Shown in pieces: positions 28,178 to 37,228 of a stretch of 64,000 bases of DNA. The stretch covers positions 29,778 through 93,777 of the forward strand of contig CAZLPU010000006.1 in the NCBI GenBank assembly GCA_964561475.1, read 5' to 3'. The stretch comes from CAYUYV01 sp964561475. Lineage in GTDB: Bacteria; Pseudomonadota; Alphaproteobacteria; JAJFIK01. The notes below the pieces were generated by a model. It did not search any database and was not told the DNA's origin. It saw only the letters and a program-made list of their open reading frames with translations. Position 1 is the first letter of the stretch, and the number at the start of each line of letters is the position of its first letter. A program made the translations under genes and the position numbers.

Positions 28178-28559
28178 GGGCGTCCGGAGAGTTCGCAAGC
28201 CCAAGGGCCGGGGCCCTCACTGGTACTCGCGGTTGGCCATTGGGGTTTGCGCGCGATCGCGATCGGATTGCGCGTGTTATGGCACAGGGCGCAGCCCGGT
28301 CCAAACGGCACGCTCTATCAACAGGCGCGACACCGGCGGTCACCTGCGAGGATTTGCGTGACGATTGGCGTGAGGACCGCTGCGGGGTGCGGGCGTGAAA
28401 GGAAAGGGAGGCCGCTTGCGTGGCGAGGATACAACCGCCACCATGGAAGTCCGGCTTTTCCGACCTCCTTTCTGACGATGCACCACGCGGGAGGCGCGAG
28501 GGAGCCCGTTTGGGAACCCGATTAATGACCATGCAGATCATAAAGTGAGGACAGTGCCG
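28178..28559. other. divergent gap between gltX and the epoxide hydrolase gene
   Basis: A 382-bp divergent intergenic stretch that must hold both promoters. I see no convincing small gene. It includes a GCGATCGCGATCG block near 28253 and a GAGG ribosome site for the plus-strand gene. Confidence 0.4.
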
Positions 28560-29489
28560 ATGGCCGATCCAGCAAGCCCGGCAAGCCCAGAAAGTCTGGC
28601 GAGCCCGGCAAGTAACGAGGACTGGCGGGTCGAGATGATCCCGGCCAACGGACTCGTCTTTGAAACGGCGGTGATGGGAGAGGCGGAGCCCCTGGCCTTG
28701 TGTCTCCATGGGTTCCCGGAAACCTATTTTTCCTGGCGCTACCAGATGCCGCTCCTGAAGGCGCTGGGCTACACGGTCTGGGCACCGAACATGCGCGGCT
28801 ATGGCTACTCGTCGCGGCCGGAAAATGTGTCCGATTACGCCATGCCCAATCTGCTCGATGACGTGAGCGGACTGTATGACGCAGCCGTGGAAAAAGGGCA
28901 CAAACCAAGCCTGCTTTTGGTCCATGACTGGGGCGGTCTTGTGGGGTGGACCCATATTCTGGAGGGCCTGCGGCCATTCGACCGGTTCATCGCGGTCAAT
29001 ATTCCTCACCCGGACCGCATCCGGGCGGGGTTCTTCCGCCATGGCCAGTTCCTGAAATCCTGGTACGTGTTCTTTTTCCAGCTTCCCCGTCTGCCGGAAT
29101 GGGCCCTGACCCGGAATGGCGCCGAATTCGTGGCCCGGGCCTTCAAGGACACCGCCGCGAACAAGGAGCGGTTTTCCGAGGATGTGCTTGAGGTCTACCG
29201 GGTCAATGCGCTGCTGCCCGGCGCGGCGACGGCCATGATCAATTACTACCGGGCCAATATGGGCGGCTCCGGCGGCGGACAGGGGAACAAGGGGCCGCGC
29301 ACCACGGATGTTCCCACCCTGATGATCTGGGGAGAGAACGATATGGCCCTCGGCGTGCATCTGACCGAGGGGACGGACACGCTGGTTTCCAATCTGACCC
29401 TGAAGCGCCTCCCGGGTATTTCCCATTGGGCCCAGCAGGATGCGCCCGACGAAGTGAACGCCATCATCCGGGAATGGCTGACCGGCTAG
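28560..29489 (+). CDS. alpha/beta hydrolase, epoxide-hydrolase type
   Basis: Soluble alpha/beta-fold hydrolase, 309 aa. The oxyanion-hole motif LCLHGFPETYFSWRYQ and the nucleophile elbow LVHDWGGLVGW (Asp, not Ser) are those of epoxide hydrolases and haloalkane dehalogenases. An acidic residue in MIWGENDMAL and the histidine in GISHWAQQDAPDEVN complete the triad. HGFPE favours epoxide hydrolase. The first 20 residues are a Pro/Ala/Ser repeat (DPASPASPESLASPAS). Start ATG 28560 with GTGAGG upstream. The substrate cannot be inferred. Confidence 0.85.
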   Translation: MADPASPASPESLASPASNEDWRVEMIPANGLVFETAVMGEAEPLALCLHGFPETYFSWRYQMPLLKALGYTVWAPNMRGYGYSSRPENVSDYAMPNLLDDVSGLYDAAVEKGHKPSLLLVHDWGGLVGWTHILEGLRPFDRFIAVNIPHPDRIRAGFFRHGQFLKSWYVFFFQLPRLPEWALTRNGAEFVARAFKDTAANKERFSEDVLEVYRVNALLPGAATAMINYYRANMGGSGGGQGNKGPRTTDVPTLMIWGENDMALGVHLTEGTDTLVSNLTLKRLPGISHWAQQDAPDEVNAIIREWLTG

Positions 29490-29606
29490 TAACCGCAGCC
29501 TTGGGGGAAGCCATGACCGGGAGCAGGAGACCGGCGCGGAGCGGTCGACCGGAGGTTCCGCCTTTGCCGTCCCGCCCTTCATCCCCCGGCGGATCAGGAC
29601 CAGCCC

Positions 29607-31874
29607 ATGTTTCCGACCCAGCTTTCCAGCAGGATGCCGGTCTGGCTGACGCGCCTGCCTGATCGCGCTCTTACCGCCGGGTGGGCTCTTGCGGCATCAA
29701 GCCGCCGGGCATTCCTGGCGGAGCGGTCCCAGTGGGCCCTCTGGCTGCCCGTGGGCATCGGAGCCGGGATCGCCCTTTACTTTGCCATGCCCGTCGAGCC
29801 GCCACTGACCCTGGCGGTGGTCGGACTTGTGCTGTTGTGGAGCGGCTGGCGGGTCCTGCCCCGGGAGACCCCTTGGCGCGCCATGCTCTGTGGTCTGCTG
29901 ATCATCTGTCTGGGATTTACGGCAGCGGCCTGGCGCAGCAACTCCGTCGGCGCGCCGGTGATCGAGAAGCGGCTCAGCACCAGGATCATCGATGGCGTGA
30001 TCGAGCGGGTGGAGCGGCGCACAGGCGCCAGCCACCGGCTCACCTTGCGGGTGCTCGCCCTGGAAAAGCACGCCCCGGAGGACACCCCCCGGCGGGTGCG
30101 GGTGAGTGTGCGCGAAACCCTCCAGGACCAGACATTCCGAGCCCTTGGGCCGGGCCAGACCATCCGGGTGGCCGCCGTCCTGATGCCGCCTCCTGGACCC
30201 GCAGCACCCGGAGCATTCGATTTTGCCCGCCAGGCCTGGTTCCAGGGACTGGGCGGCGTGGGTTATGCGGTGCGCCCCCCGGAGATCCGGGAAGGTCCGA
30301 CCCCGGAGCGGACCTGGATGGAAGCCATGGGCATGGGCATTGCGTCCCTGCGGGACGAGGTGACCTTGCGCATCAGGGCCGGGGCCCTGGAGGGCACGGG
30401 TGGGATTGCCGCCGCGGTGATCACCGGGGACCGGTCCGGCATTGCCCAGACGGATATCGATGCCTTGCGGGATGCGGGGCTTCAGCATCTGCTTGCGATT
30501 TCCGGTCTCCATATGACCGCGATTGCCGCCTTGATCTTCTTCGTGGTGCGGGCGGGGCTCGCGCTGGTCGAGCCCGTGGCTCTTACCCAGCCGGTGAAGA
30601 AATGGGCGGCCGCCGTCACCATTCTCGGAGGCGCCGCCTATCTTTTGTTGTCCGGGGCCTCCGTATCCACCCAGCGGGCCTTCATCATGGTGACCATTGC
30701 CATGGCGGCCCTGCTTGCGGACCGACCCGCCATCAGCCTGCGGACCGTGGCCCTCGCCGCCATGCTCATTCTGTTGTTCCGCCCGGAAAGCCTGATCCAC
30801 GCGGGCTTTCAGATGTCCTTTGCGGCGGTGACCGCCCTGATCGCCGCCCACGAAGCCTGGGCAAGGTGGCGCCGGGGCCAGGATCCGGACCAGGGAGGCA
30901 AACTGCCCTGGCTGGCGGGGCTTGTTCTGGGGGTGGCGGCAACCACCCTGATCGCCGGGCTCGCCACCGCGCCTTTCGCGGCGTTTCATTTCAATCGTCT
31001 CGGCCATTATGATCTGCTGGCGAACATTTTCGCCGTTCCCCTGTTTTCATTCCTGGTCATGCCCATGGCCCTGTTCAGTCTGCTGCTGATGCCCCTGGGA
31101 CTGGAAGCCTGGGGGCTTCAGGTCATGGGCTGGGGCATCAAGGGCATTCTGGCAGTGGCCCATGAGGTCTCCGGCCTGCCCGGCGCCGTGGGCCATGTGG
31201 CCGCGTTTCCGGGCTGGACCCTTGGGCTCATGGTCCTGGGCGGCCTGTGGCTGGCCCTCTGGCGGGGGCGCATCCGCCTTGTGGGACTGGCGCCGCTCCT
31301 GGCCGGTCTCACACTGGCCGCCCTGGCCCGGGGACCGGATCTGATTGTTGACCGGGACGCCAGCCTCGTTGCCATGCGCACGCACCCGGGCGGGTCCCTG
31401 ACCTTCCATGAAGCGCCCCGGGACGACTTCACCGCCGGGGTCTGGTTGCGCCGGGACGGGGATGGCACGGATCCCGCCCGGGCCGTATCCGTCGCCCGGA
31501 ATTCCGGTACCCTGACGACTGGCGACAGACCGGTCTGGATCTGCGACGGTCTCGGCTGTGCCGCCCGCCATGAGCCGGGACCGGACCGGGAACCGTTCTC
31601 CGTGGCCTTCGCCAGCACCGCCGGGGCCCATGGGGAGGACTGCCGGCGGGCCACTGTTCTGGTCAGTGCCGTGCCCGTGCGCGGACCCTGCCAGGGCCCC
31701 CGAATTGTCATCGACCGGTTCACGGTCTGGCGGGAGGGGGCGGTGGTGGTCTGGTTCCGCTCCGGTGCGCCCCTGATGCGCACGGCCCGATCCCTGAGGG
31801 GGGAGCGGCCCTGGGTCCTGCCCAGACTGCGAAAACGCCGGGCTGCGGATCATTCAGACCCGGATCATCAGTAG
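29607..31874 (+). CDS. comEC: ComEC/Rec2 family DNA-uptake channel protein
   Basis: Inner-membrane channel for single-stranded DNA in natural transformation. 755 aa. Residues 45-110 hold membrane spans, then a DUF4131-like OB region and the competence domain with AGALEGTGGIAAAVITGDRSGI and LLAISGLHMTAIAALIFF, and many more spans to about residue 570. The C-terminal 180 residues replace the full metallo-beta-lactamase domain of Gram-positive ComEC, as usual in alphaproteobacteria. Its stop overlaps the convergent lexA stop by 7 bp. No other competence gene is nearby. Confidence 0.88.
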   Translation: MFPTQLSSRMPVWLTRLPDRALTAGWALAASSRRAFLAERSQWALWLPVGIGAGIALYFAMPVEPPLTLAVVGLVLLWSGWRVLPRETPWRAMLCGLLIICLGFTAAAWRSNSVGAPVIEKRLSTRIIDGVIERVERRTGASHRLTLRVLALEKHAPEDTPRRVRVSVRETLQDQTFRALGPGQTIRVAAVLMPPPGPAAPGAFDFARQAWFQGLGGVGYAVRPPEIREGPTPERTWMEAMGMGIASLRDEVTLRIRAGALEGTGGIAAAVITGDRSGIAQTDIDALRDAGLQHLLAISGLHMTAIAALIFFVVRAGLALVEPVALTQPVKKWAAAVTILGGAAYLLLSGASVSTQRAFIMVTIAMAALLADRPAISLRTVALAAMLILLFRPESLIHAGFQMSFAAVTALIAAHEAWARWRRGQDPDQGGKLPWLAGLVLGVAATTLIAGLATAPFAAFHFNRLGHYDLLANIFAVPLFSFLVMPMALFSLLLMPLGLEAWGLQVMGWGIKGILAVAHEVSGLPGAVGHVAAFPGWTLGLMVLGGLWLALWRGRIRLVGLAPLLAGLTLAALARGPDLIVDRDASLVAMRTHPGGSLTFHEAPRDDFTAGVWLRRDGDGTDPARAVSVARNSGTLTTGDRPVWICDGLGCAARHEPGPDREPFSVAFASTAGAHGEDCRRATVLVSAVPVRGPCQGPRIVIDRFTVWREGAVVVWFRSGAPLMRTARSLRGERPWVLPRLRKRRAADHSDPDHQ

Positions 31875-32719
31875 TGACGCAGAAGGGCCACCAGACGGCC
31901 CTGGATGCGCACCCGGTCCGGACCGTAAATGCGGGTCTCATACCGGGGATTGGCGGCCTCTAGCGCAATGGAATCCCCCCGCCGGCGCAGCCGTTTCAGG
32001 GTGGCTTCCTGCTCGTCCACCAGGGCCACGACGATGTCGCCGTTGTTGGCATTGTCCGACTGCTGAATGATCACCGTATCCCCGTCCAGAATGCCCGCGT
32101 CGATCATCGAATCACCGCGCACTTCCAGGGCATAGTGGTCGCCGGTGCCGAGCATGCTCATGGGGACGCCGATATGGTGGCTGCTGTGGGAGATGGCTTC
32201 CACGGGCACACCGGCGGCGATCCGGCCCATGACCGGCACTTCCACACCCTGATCGGATCCGGCCCCGTCCCGCTGATCGCCCTGGTGACTGTCGCCACCC
32301 CCGGCCCCACTCCCAGACATGCCACCGGATATGACACCCCGGGGCCCGCCGCTGGGCCGTTCCGGCAGACCCGACGCATCGGCGAGCCTGGATCCGGAGC
32401 CCCCACCAGCACGGGGCGCGGACACGGACGGACCGGGATCCGCCTGACGGCCGAGATAGGTGATGCCGGACCCTCTCGGCGCCACCGCCCCGGCGGGAGC
32501 GGCGGAGTCCGGCAGCTTACAGACCTCCAAGGCCCGGGCCTTGTGGCGCAGACGGCGGATGAACCCCCGGTCTTCCAGGGCCGTGATCAGACGGTGAATG
32601 CCCGATTTGGAGCGCAGATCCAGTGCCTCTTTCATTTCATCGAAAGACGGGGAGACGCCGGTTTCACGGATGCGTTCATAGATGAACATCAGGAGTTCGT
32701 GTTGCTTCGGCGTCAACAT
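31868..32719 (-). CDS. lexA: SOS repressor LexA with an unusually long linker
   Basis: Repressor of the SOS regulon, self-cleaving when RecA is active. 283 aa versus about 200-240 usually. The winged-helix DNA-binding domain is at residues 1-68 (MLTPKQHELLMFI, SKSGIHRLITALEDRGF). The S24 peptidase domain begins near 160. The Ala-Gly cleavage bond is in GRIAAG (169-170), the catalytic Ser is in GDSM (204) and Lys in TLKRL (242). Between them lies a linker of about 90 residues rich in Gly, Ser, Pro and Ala. I chose ATG 32719 because it gives the canonical N-terminus. An SOS box lies upstream at 32870-32884. Confidence 0.95.
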   Translation of the reverse strand: MLTPKQHELLMFIYERIRETGVSPSFDEMKEALDLRSKSGIHRLITALEDRGFIRRLRHKARALEVCKLPDSAAPAGAVAPRGSGITYLGRQADPGPSVSAPRAGGGSGSRLADASGLPERPSGGPRGVISGGMSGSGAGGGDSHQGDQRDGAGSDQGVEVPVMGRIAAGVPVEAISHSSHHIGVPMSMLGTGDHYALEVRGDSMIDAGILDGDTVIIQQSDNANNGDIVVALVDEQEATLKRLRRRGDSIALEAANPRYETRIYGPDRVRIQGRLVALLRHY

Positions 32720-32869
32720 GGATCGGGCCCTCACTGTTCCGCAGCCTCGCCGGGTCTTCCGTGCCCACAAGGCTTTCTGATGGTGGTATCTGTTCCAGAA
32801 GGATGAAACCGTTCGGCGAAAAACAAGAACAGAGTGCACCCAGAGAAGGAACAAAACCAAAACGAGATT

Positions 32870-32884
32870 GTTCTACGGAAGTTC
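32870..32884 (-). promoter_or_regulatory. LexA operator (alphaproteobacterial SOS box)
   Basis: GTTC-N7-GTTC, the direct-repeat operator known for alphaproteobacterial LexA, is seen as GTTC 32870-32873 and GTTC 32881-32884. It is about 150 bp upstream of the lexA start, in the lexA-moeA gap, fitting autorepression. Confidence 0.7.
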
Positions 32885-32938
32885 CATTCCTGCGTCAAGA
32901 GCGTCGCGGCGAAAAAGGTCCCACATGCACGTATGGGT

Positions 32939-34180
32939 TTAGATCGCTCCGGAGTTGGAGCCGGAGCCGGGGCCAGTGCTGAGGGAAGAGGCGAGGGGCA
33001 GGACGGTGCAGGGGGCGCCTTCGGCTACCGCCGGATCATGGGGCGGGCGCACCAGCAGAGCATCACTGGCGGCGAGGACCGAGAGCATGGAACTGTCCTG
33101 GACCGGAAAAGGATGCACTCGCAGTGATCCGTCCCCGTCCAGGCTGAGTGTGGCCCGCATATAATCCTCCCGCGGACCATTGGCCGGAAGCGGGGCGGCA
33201 GTGAATGCGCGCCGGGTGGCGGGCGCGCTGCCGGGAAGACCCTGGAGTGCCTCCAGGGCCGGGTCGAGAAAGAGACGGGCACAGACCATGGCCGAAACCG
33301 GGTTGCCCGGCAAACCCAGAAGGGGTGTGTTCTTCCAGGTTCCCCACATCAGGGGCTTGCCCGGGCGCATGGCGATGCGCCAGAAATCGACCACACCATC
33401 CGTAGACAGAACGGACCGGATCAGGTCGTGGTCTCCGACGGAGGCACCGCCAAGGGTGACGATCAGATCCGACTGCGCGCCCTGGTCCAGAGCCGCCGCG
33501 ATGGCCGCCTCCTCATCCGGGGCGATGCCCAGATCCAACGCCTCAACGCCCGCCGCCTCCAGGGCCGCGAGAAGGCCGTCCAGGCTCGAGGCGACGGTCT
33601 GGGCCGGGCCTGCATCCATCCCCGCCCGGACCAGTTCATCCCCGGTGGCGAGGACGGCAACCCGGGGCCTGCGCGCCACCGTAAGCCGTGCCCAGCCTCC
33701 CGCCGCCGCCAGGGCGATGAGGGCCGGGTTCAGCCGGGCAGGCGCTTCGATCAGTGTGCTGTTTTCCTTGAAATCCCGGCCCGCGTCCCGGACATGGCGG
33801 CCCGGCCCGGCGGAGACCGTGATCGTGACCGTATCCTCGCCCGCTTCCGTGTCTTCCTGGGCGATCACCGTGTCCGCGCCTGTGGGCACGACCGAGCCGG
33901 TGAAGAGGCGGACAGCCTGACCGGGTCCCACGATTCCCCGGAAGGTTTGCCCGGCGGCCACCCGTCCGGCCAGGGTCAGCTTTATGGGTGGGCTGATGAT
34001 ATCGTCCGCACGGACCGCATAGCCGTCCATGGCGGAGACCGGACTGGCGGGCTGGGTGCGCCGGGCGGTGACCGTTTCCCTCAGAACCCGGCCGGTTGTC
34101 CGGGCCACGGGCAGGGTTTCGGTGTCAACCGGCGTGAGGCTCTGGACGATGCGGGTGCGGGCTTCATCGACGGGGATCAA
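32939..34180 (-). CDS. moeA: molybdopterin molybdenumtransferase MoeA
   Basis: Inserts molybdate into adenylylated molybdopterin to finish Mo cofactor. 413 aa. Motifs: RTTGRVLRETVTA, PVSAMDGYAVRADD, GSVVPTGADTVI, the MoCF-binding domain VAVLATGDELV and GGASVGDHDL, and LLGLPGNPVSAMV. It starts 10 bp after moaC and is transcribed from the trp side. The next gene, lexA, is 219 bp further and has its own operator. Confidence 0.95.
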   Translation of the reverse strand: MIPVDEARTRIVQSLTPVDTETLPVARTTGRVLRETVTARRTQPASPVSAMDGYAVRADDIISPPIKLTLAGRVAAGQTFRGIVGPGQAVRLFTGSVVPTGADTVIAQEDTEAGEDTVTITVSAGPGRHVRDAGRDFKENSTLIEAPARLNPALIALAAAGGWARLTVARRPRVAVLATGDELVRAGMDAGPAQTVASSLDGLLAALEAAGVEALDLGIAPDEEAAIAAALDQGAQSDLIVTLGGASVGDHDLIRSVLSTDGVVDFWRIAMRPGKPLMWGTWKNTPLLGLPGNPVSAMVCARLFLDPALEALQGLPGSAPATRRAFTAAPLPANGPREDYMRATLSLDGDGSLRVHPFPVQDSSMLSVLAASDALLVRPPHDPAVAEGAPCTVLPLASSLSTGPGSGSNSGAI

Positions 34181-34189
34181 CCTGGAACC

Positions 34190-34675
34190 TCATGCCTGTT
34201 GGGGCGGCGCGTGATAGTCCGATTTGCCGCCGGTCTTGTGCACAAGGCGGATATCGCCGATTTGCATGGCCTTGTCCGCCGCCTTGAGCATGTCATAGAC
34301 GGTCAGGGCCGCGACGGAGACCGCGGTCAGGGCTTCCATTTCCACGCCGGTCTTGCCGGACACCCGCACCAGGGCCTCGATCTCCACCCGGTTATGGTCC
34401 GTGTCCGGCGTCAGGGTGAGGGTGATCTTGGAGAGGGGCAGGGGATGGCACAGGGGGATGAGGTCGCTGGTGCGTTTTGCGGCCATGATCCCGGCGATCC
34501 GGGCCACGGCCAGCACGTCTCCCTTGGCCGCCGTTCCATCCTGGATGAGGGCCAGGGTCTGCGGCGCCATTGTGACGGTGCCCTTGGCGATGGCTTCCCG
34601 GTCGGTGTCGGCCTTGGCGGAGACATCCACCATGTGGGCCTCTCCGGCCTCGTTGAGATGGGTGAGGGTGCTCAT
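34190..34675 (-). CDS. moaC: cyclic pyranopterin monophosphate synthase MoaC
   Basis: Makes cyclic pyranopterin monophosphate, an early step of molybdenum cofactor synthesis, with MoaA. 161 aa. The signatures LTHLNEAGEAHMVDVSAKADT, LIPLCHPLPLSKI and EMEALTAVSVAALTVYDMLKA match the family. It overlaps trpC by 4 bp (ATGA), so it is the distal part of the trp operon. MoaA and MoaB are not in the window. Confidence 0.96.
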   Translation of the reverse strand: MSTLTHLNEAGEAHMVDVSAKADTDREAIAKGTVTMAPQTLALIQDGTAAKGDVLAVARIAGIMAAKRTSDLIPLCHPLPLSKITLTLTPDTDHNRVEIEALVRVSGKTGVEMEALTAVSVAALTVYDMLKAADKAMQIGDIRLVHKTGGKSDYHAPPQQA

Positions 34676-35502
34676 GATGCGGAGGGTACTGAGACGGAGG
34701 CCGCGTCGGAAGGGGGGGCGATCAAATCCTTGAGCGCAGTGCCCGGATCCGGCTGGCGCATCAGGCTTTCCCCGATCAGGAACCGGCGCACACCTGCTCT
34801 GGCCAGACGCGCCAGATCCTCCGGCGTGCCCAGACCGCTTTCCGCGATCACCATCCGGCCCTCGGGCACCAGGGGCGCGAGGCGTTCCGTGGTCTCCAGC
34901 CGGGTCTCGAAACTGCGCAGATCCCGGTTGTTGATGCCGATGAGGGGGCTGGTGAGGCGCAGGGCCCGTTCCAGTTCCGCCTCGTCATGGACCTCGATGA
35001 GCACATCCATGCCCCAGGCAAAGGCGGTGCGCTCCAGCTCCGCGGCTTCCCGGTCGGTCACGGCGGCCATGATGATCAGGATACAGTCCGCTCCCAAGGC
35101 TCGGCTTTCGGCCACCTGATAGGGCTCGAACAGAAAATCCTTACGCAGAACGGGCAGGGCGCAGGCCTCCCGGGCGGCTTGGAGAAAACGGTCTTCGCCC
35201 TGGAAGGAAGGGGTGTCCGTCAGTACAGAGAGGCATGCCGCACCGCCGCGTTCATAGGCCCTGGCATGGGCGGGCGGGTCGAAATCGGCCCGGATCAGGC
35301 CCTTTGACGGGCTGGCCTTCTTGATTTCGGCGATCACCCCGTAGCCATGGACGGCAATGGCCCGGTCCATTCCGGCACGGAAGTCTCGCACCACGGGGGC
35401 GCCACGGGCTGCGGCTTCCACGTCCGCGCGGGGCCGGATCTGGCGGCGTTCGGCGATTTCCGCGCGCTTGTATTCGGCGATGCGGGCCAGAATATCACTC
35501 AT
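34672..35502 (-). CDS. trpC: indole-3-glycerol phosphate synthase
   Basis: Closes the indole ring in tryptophan synthesis. 276 aa single-domain TIM barrel, with no fused TrpF. AEIKKASPSKGLIRADFDP, LRKDFLFEPYQV and IGINNRDLRSFETRLETTERL carry the catalytic lysines and binding residues. Both ends overlap neighbours by 4 bp (trpD upstream, moaC downstream). Confidence 0.97.
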   Translation of the reverse strand: MSDILARIAEYKRAEIAERRQIRPRADVEAAARGAPVVRDFRAGMDRAIAVHGYGVIAEIKKASPSKGLIRADFDPPAHARAYERGGAACLSVLTDTPSFQGEDRFLQAAREACALPVLRKDFLFEPYQVAESRALGADCILIIMAAVTDREAAELERTAFAWGMDVLIEVHDEAELERALRLTSPLIGINNRDLRSFETRLETTERLAPLVPEGRMVIAESGLGTPEDLARLARAGVRRFLIGESLMRQPDPGTALKDLIAPPSDAASVSVPSAS

Positions 35503-36617
35503 CGGACAATCCCTTCCGACCCTTGATCATCGCTGGAGGAGGGTTTGCGCGCCGGTGCGCCGGTGACCGGCTGATCCGGTTCCGAATGAGTGACGGCGAT
35601 CAGTTTCTCCAGAGCCGCGCGGGCAGCGCCGGTATCGAGAGCCTCCTCCGCCTTGCGCGCGCCTTCCGCCAGTGTGTCCACCCGTTTGGCGACCATAAGA
35701 CCCGCGGCGGCATTGAGCACGACAATGTCCCGGTAGGCGCCCTTGGCGCCGTCGAGGAGGTCTTTCAGGGCGGCTGCATTGGTGGCCGGGTCACCGCCCT
35801 TGATGGCCTCCAGGGGATGGATGGGCAGGTCCGCATCCTCCGGGCTCACCGTAAAGGTCTCGATGGCGCCGCTGTCGAGGGCTGCCACATGGGTCTCTCC
35901 GGAGATGCTCAGCTCATCGAGGCCGTCCGCACCGTGAACGATCCAGACTCTGCCCGAGCCGAGCTGGCGCAGAACCTCCGCCAGGGGGAGCAGCCATTTG
36001 GCATCATAGACGCCGAGAAGCTGGTCCTTGGCTCCGGCGGGATTGGCCAGGGGGCCGAGCAGATTGAAAATCGTCCGCACCCCCAGTTCCTTGCGCACCG
36101 GAGCCACGTGAACCATGGCCCGGTGGTGGCGCGGGGCCATGAGAAAGCCGATGCCCGCCTCCCGGATCGCCCGCGAGACAAGCTCCGGGGGCACGTCCAG
36201 GCGCACCCCCAGTTCCTCCAGCACCTGGGAGGAGCCTGAGCGGGAGGAGGCCGCCCGGTTGCCGTGTTTGGCCACGGGCACGCCGGCGCCCGCGAGCACC
36301 AGGGCCGCGGCGGTGGAAATGTTCAAGGTCCCTTTGCCGTCACCGCCGGTGCCACAGGTGTCGATGCAGCCCTCCGGCGCTTCCACCCGGGTGGCCCGCT
36401 CCCGCATGACCTGGGCACCGGCGATCAGTTCGTCCACGTGCTCGCCCCGGGCGGCGAGCCCGGCAAGAAAGCCTGCGATCTGAACCGGTGTGGCGGCCCC
36501 GTCCATGAGGATTTCAAAGGCGATCCGGGCCTCATGGCGCCGCAAGGGGCGTCCCGAAGCGACGATGCGCAAGAGAGCGGGAAAATCCGGTGTGGTGGAT
36601 GATCCGGACTCGGCCAT
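35499..36617 (-). CDS. trpD: anthranilate phosphoribosyltransferase
   Basis: Transfers phosphoribose to anthranilate. 372 aa. DTCGTGGDGKGTLNISTAAALV binds PRPP; KHGNRAASSRSGSSQVLEELGV and VAPVRKELGVRTIFNLLGPLANPA are conserved. It carries a non-conserved tail of about 25 residues. It starts 5 bp after trpG on the same strand. Confidence 0.97.
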   Translation of the reverse strand: MAESGSSTTPDFPALLRIVASGRPLRRHEARIAFEILMDGAATPVQIAGFLAGLAARGEHVDELIAGAQVMRERATRVEAPEGCIDTCGTGGDGKGTLNISTAAALVLAGAGVPVAKHGNRAASSRSGSSQVLEELGVRLDVPPELVSRAIREAGIGFLMAPRHHRAMVHVAPVRKELGVRTIFNLLGPLANPAGAKDQLLGVYDAKWLLPLAEVLRQLGSGRVWIVHGADGLDELSISGETHVAALDSGAIETFTVSPEDADLPIHPLEAIKGGDPATNAAALKDLLDGAKGAYRDIVVLNAAAGLMVAKRVDTLAEGARKAEEALDTGAARAALEKLIAVTHSEPDQPVTGAPARKPSSSDDQGSEGIVR

Positions 36618-36622
36618 TGTCC

Positions 36623-37228
36623 TCAGGCCTCCTTTACCAATTTTAGGAAATTCTTAAGCAGGTCATGGCCGTGTTGGGTGGTGATGCTTTCGGGATGGAA
36701 CTGAACGCCGTGGAGGGGAAAATCGCGATGTTGAAGGCCCATAATGAGTTTTCCGCCCTCCGCCGACTGGCCAGCGTCCGGATGATCCGCCTCCGCCGTG
36801 ATTCGGAAACAGTCGGGCAGGCTGTCGCGCTCCACGATCAGGCTGTGATACCGGGTGGCCTCGAAGGGATCGGGAAGGCCGGCGAACACACCGTCTCCTC
36901 CATGGGCGATCCGGCTCATCTTGCCGTGCATGCATTCAGGGGCACGGATGATCCGTGCACCGAAGGCCTGGCCGATCGCCTGGTGTCCCAGGCACACACC
37001 CAGCACCGGCACCCTGCCAGCGGCCTTGGCGGCCAGTTCCAGTGAGATGCCCGCCTTGTCCGGATCGCAGGGCCCCGGAGAAATGACAATGCCGTCTGCC
37101 CCGCTCGCGAGCGCCTCGTCGGCGCTCAGGGCGTCATTACGGTGGACACTGACTTCCGCACCCAGCTCCCCCAGATAGTGGAGCAGGTTGTAGGTGAAAC
37201 TGTCGTAGTTATCGATGAGCAGGATCAT
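36623..37228 (-). CDS. trpG: anthranilate synthase component II (glutamine amidotransferase)
   Basis: Delivers ammonia to TrpE. 201 aa. It opens MILLIDNYDSFTYNLLHYLGE. The class I amidotransferase triad is in GVCLGHQAIGQ (Cys) and VQFHPESITTQHG (His, Glu). Start ATG 37228; the longer upstream frame is not typical. Normally trpG follows trpE directly, but here trpE is 2.8 kb away across an opposite-strand gene. Confidence 0.96.
   Translation of the reverse strand: MILLIDNYDSFTYNLLHYLGELGAEVSVHRNDALSADEALASGADGIVISPGPCDPDKAGISLELAAKAAGRVPVLGVCLGHQAIGQAFGARIIRAPECMHGKMSRIAHGGDGVFAGLPDPFEATRYHSLIVERDSLPDCFRITAEADHPDAGQSAEGGKLIMGLQHRDFPLHGVQFHPESITTQHGHDLLKNFLKLVKEA

Noticed and set aside
32720..32860. 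longer LexA start at 32860
   Set aside because: The extra 47 residues are not LexA-like, and MLTPKQHELL at 32719 is the family N-terminus.
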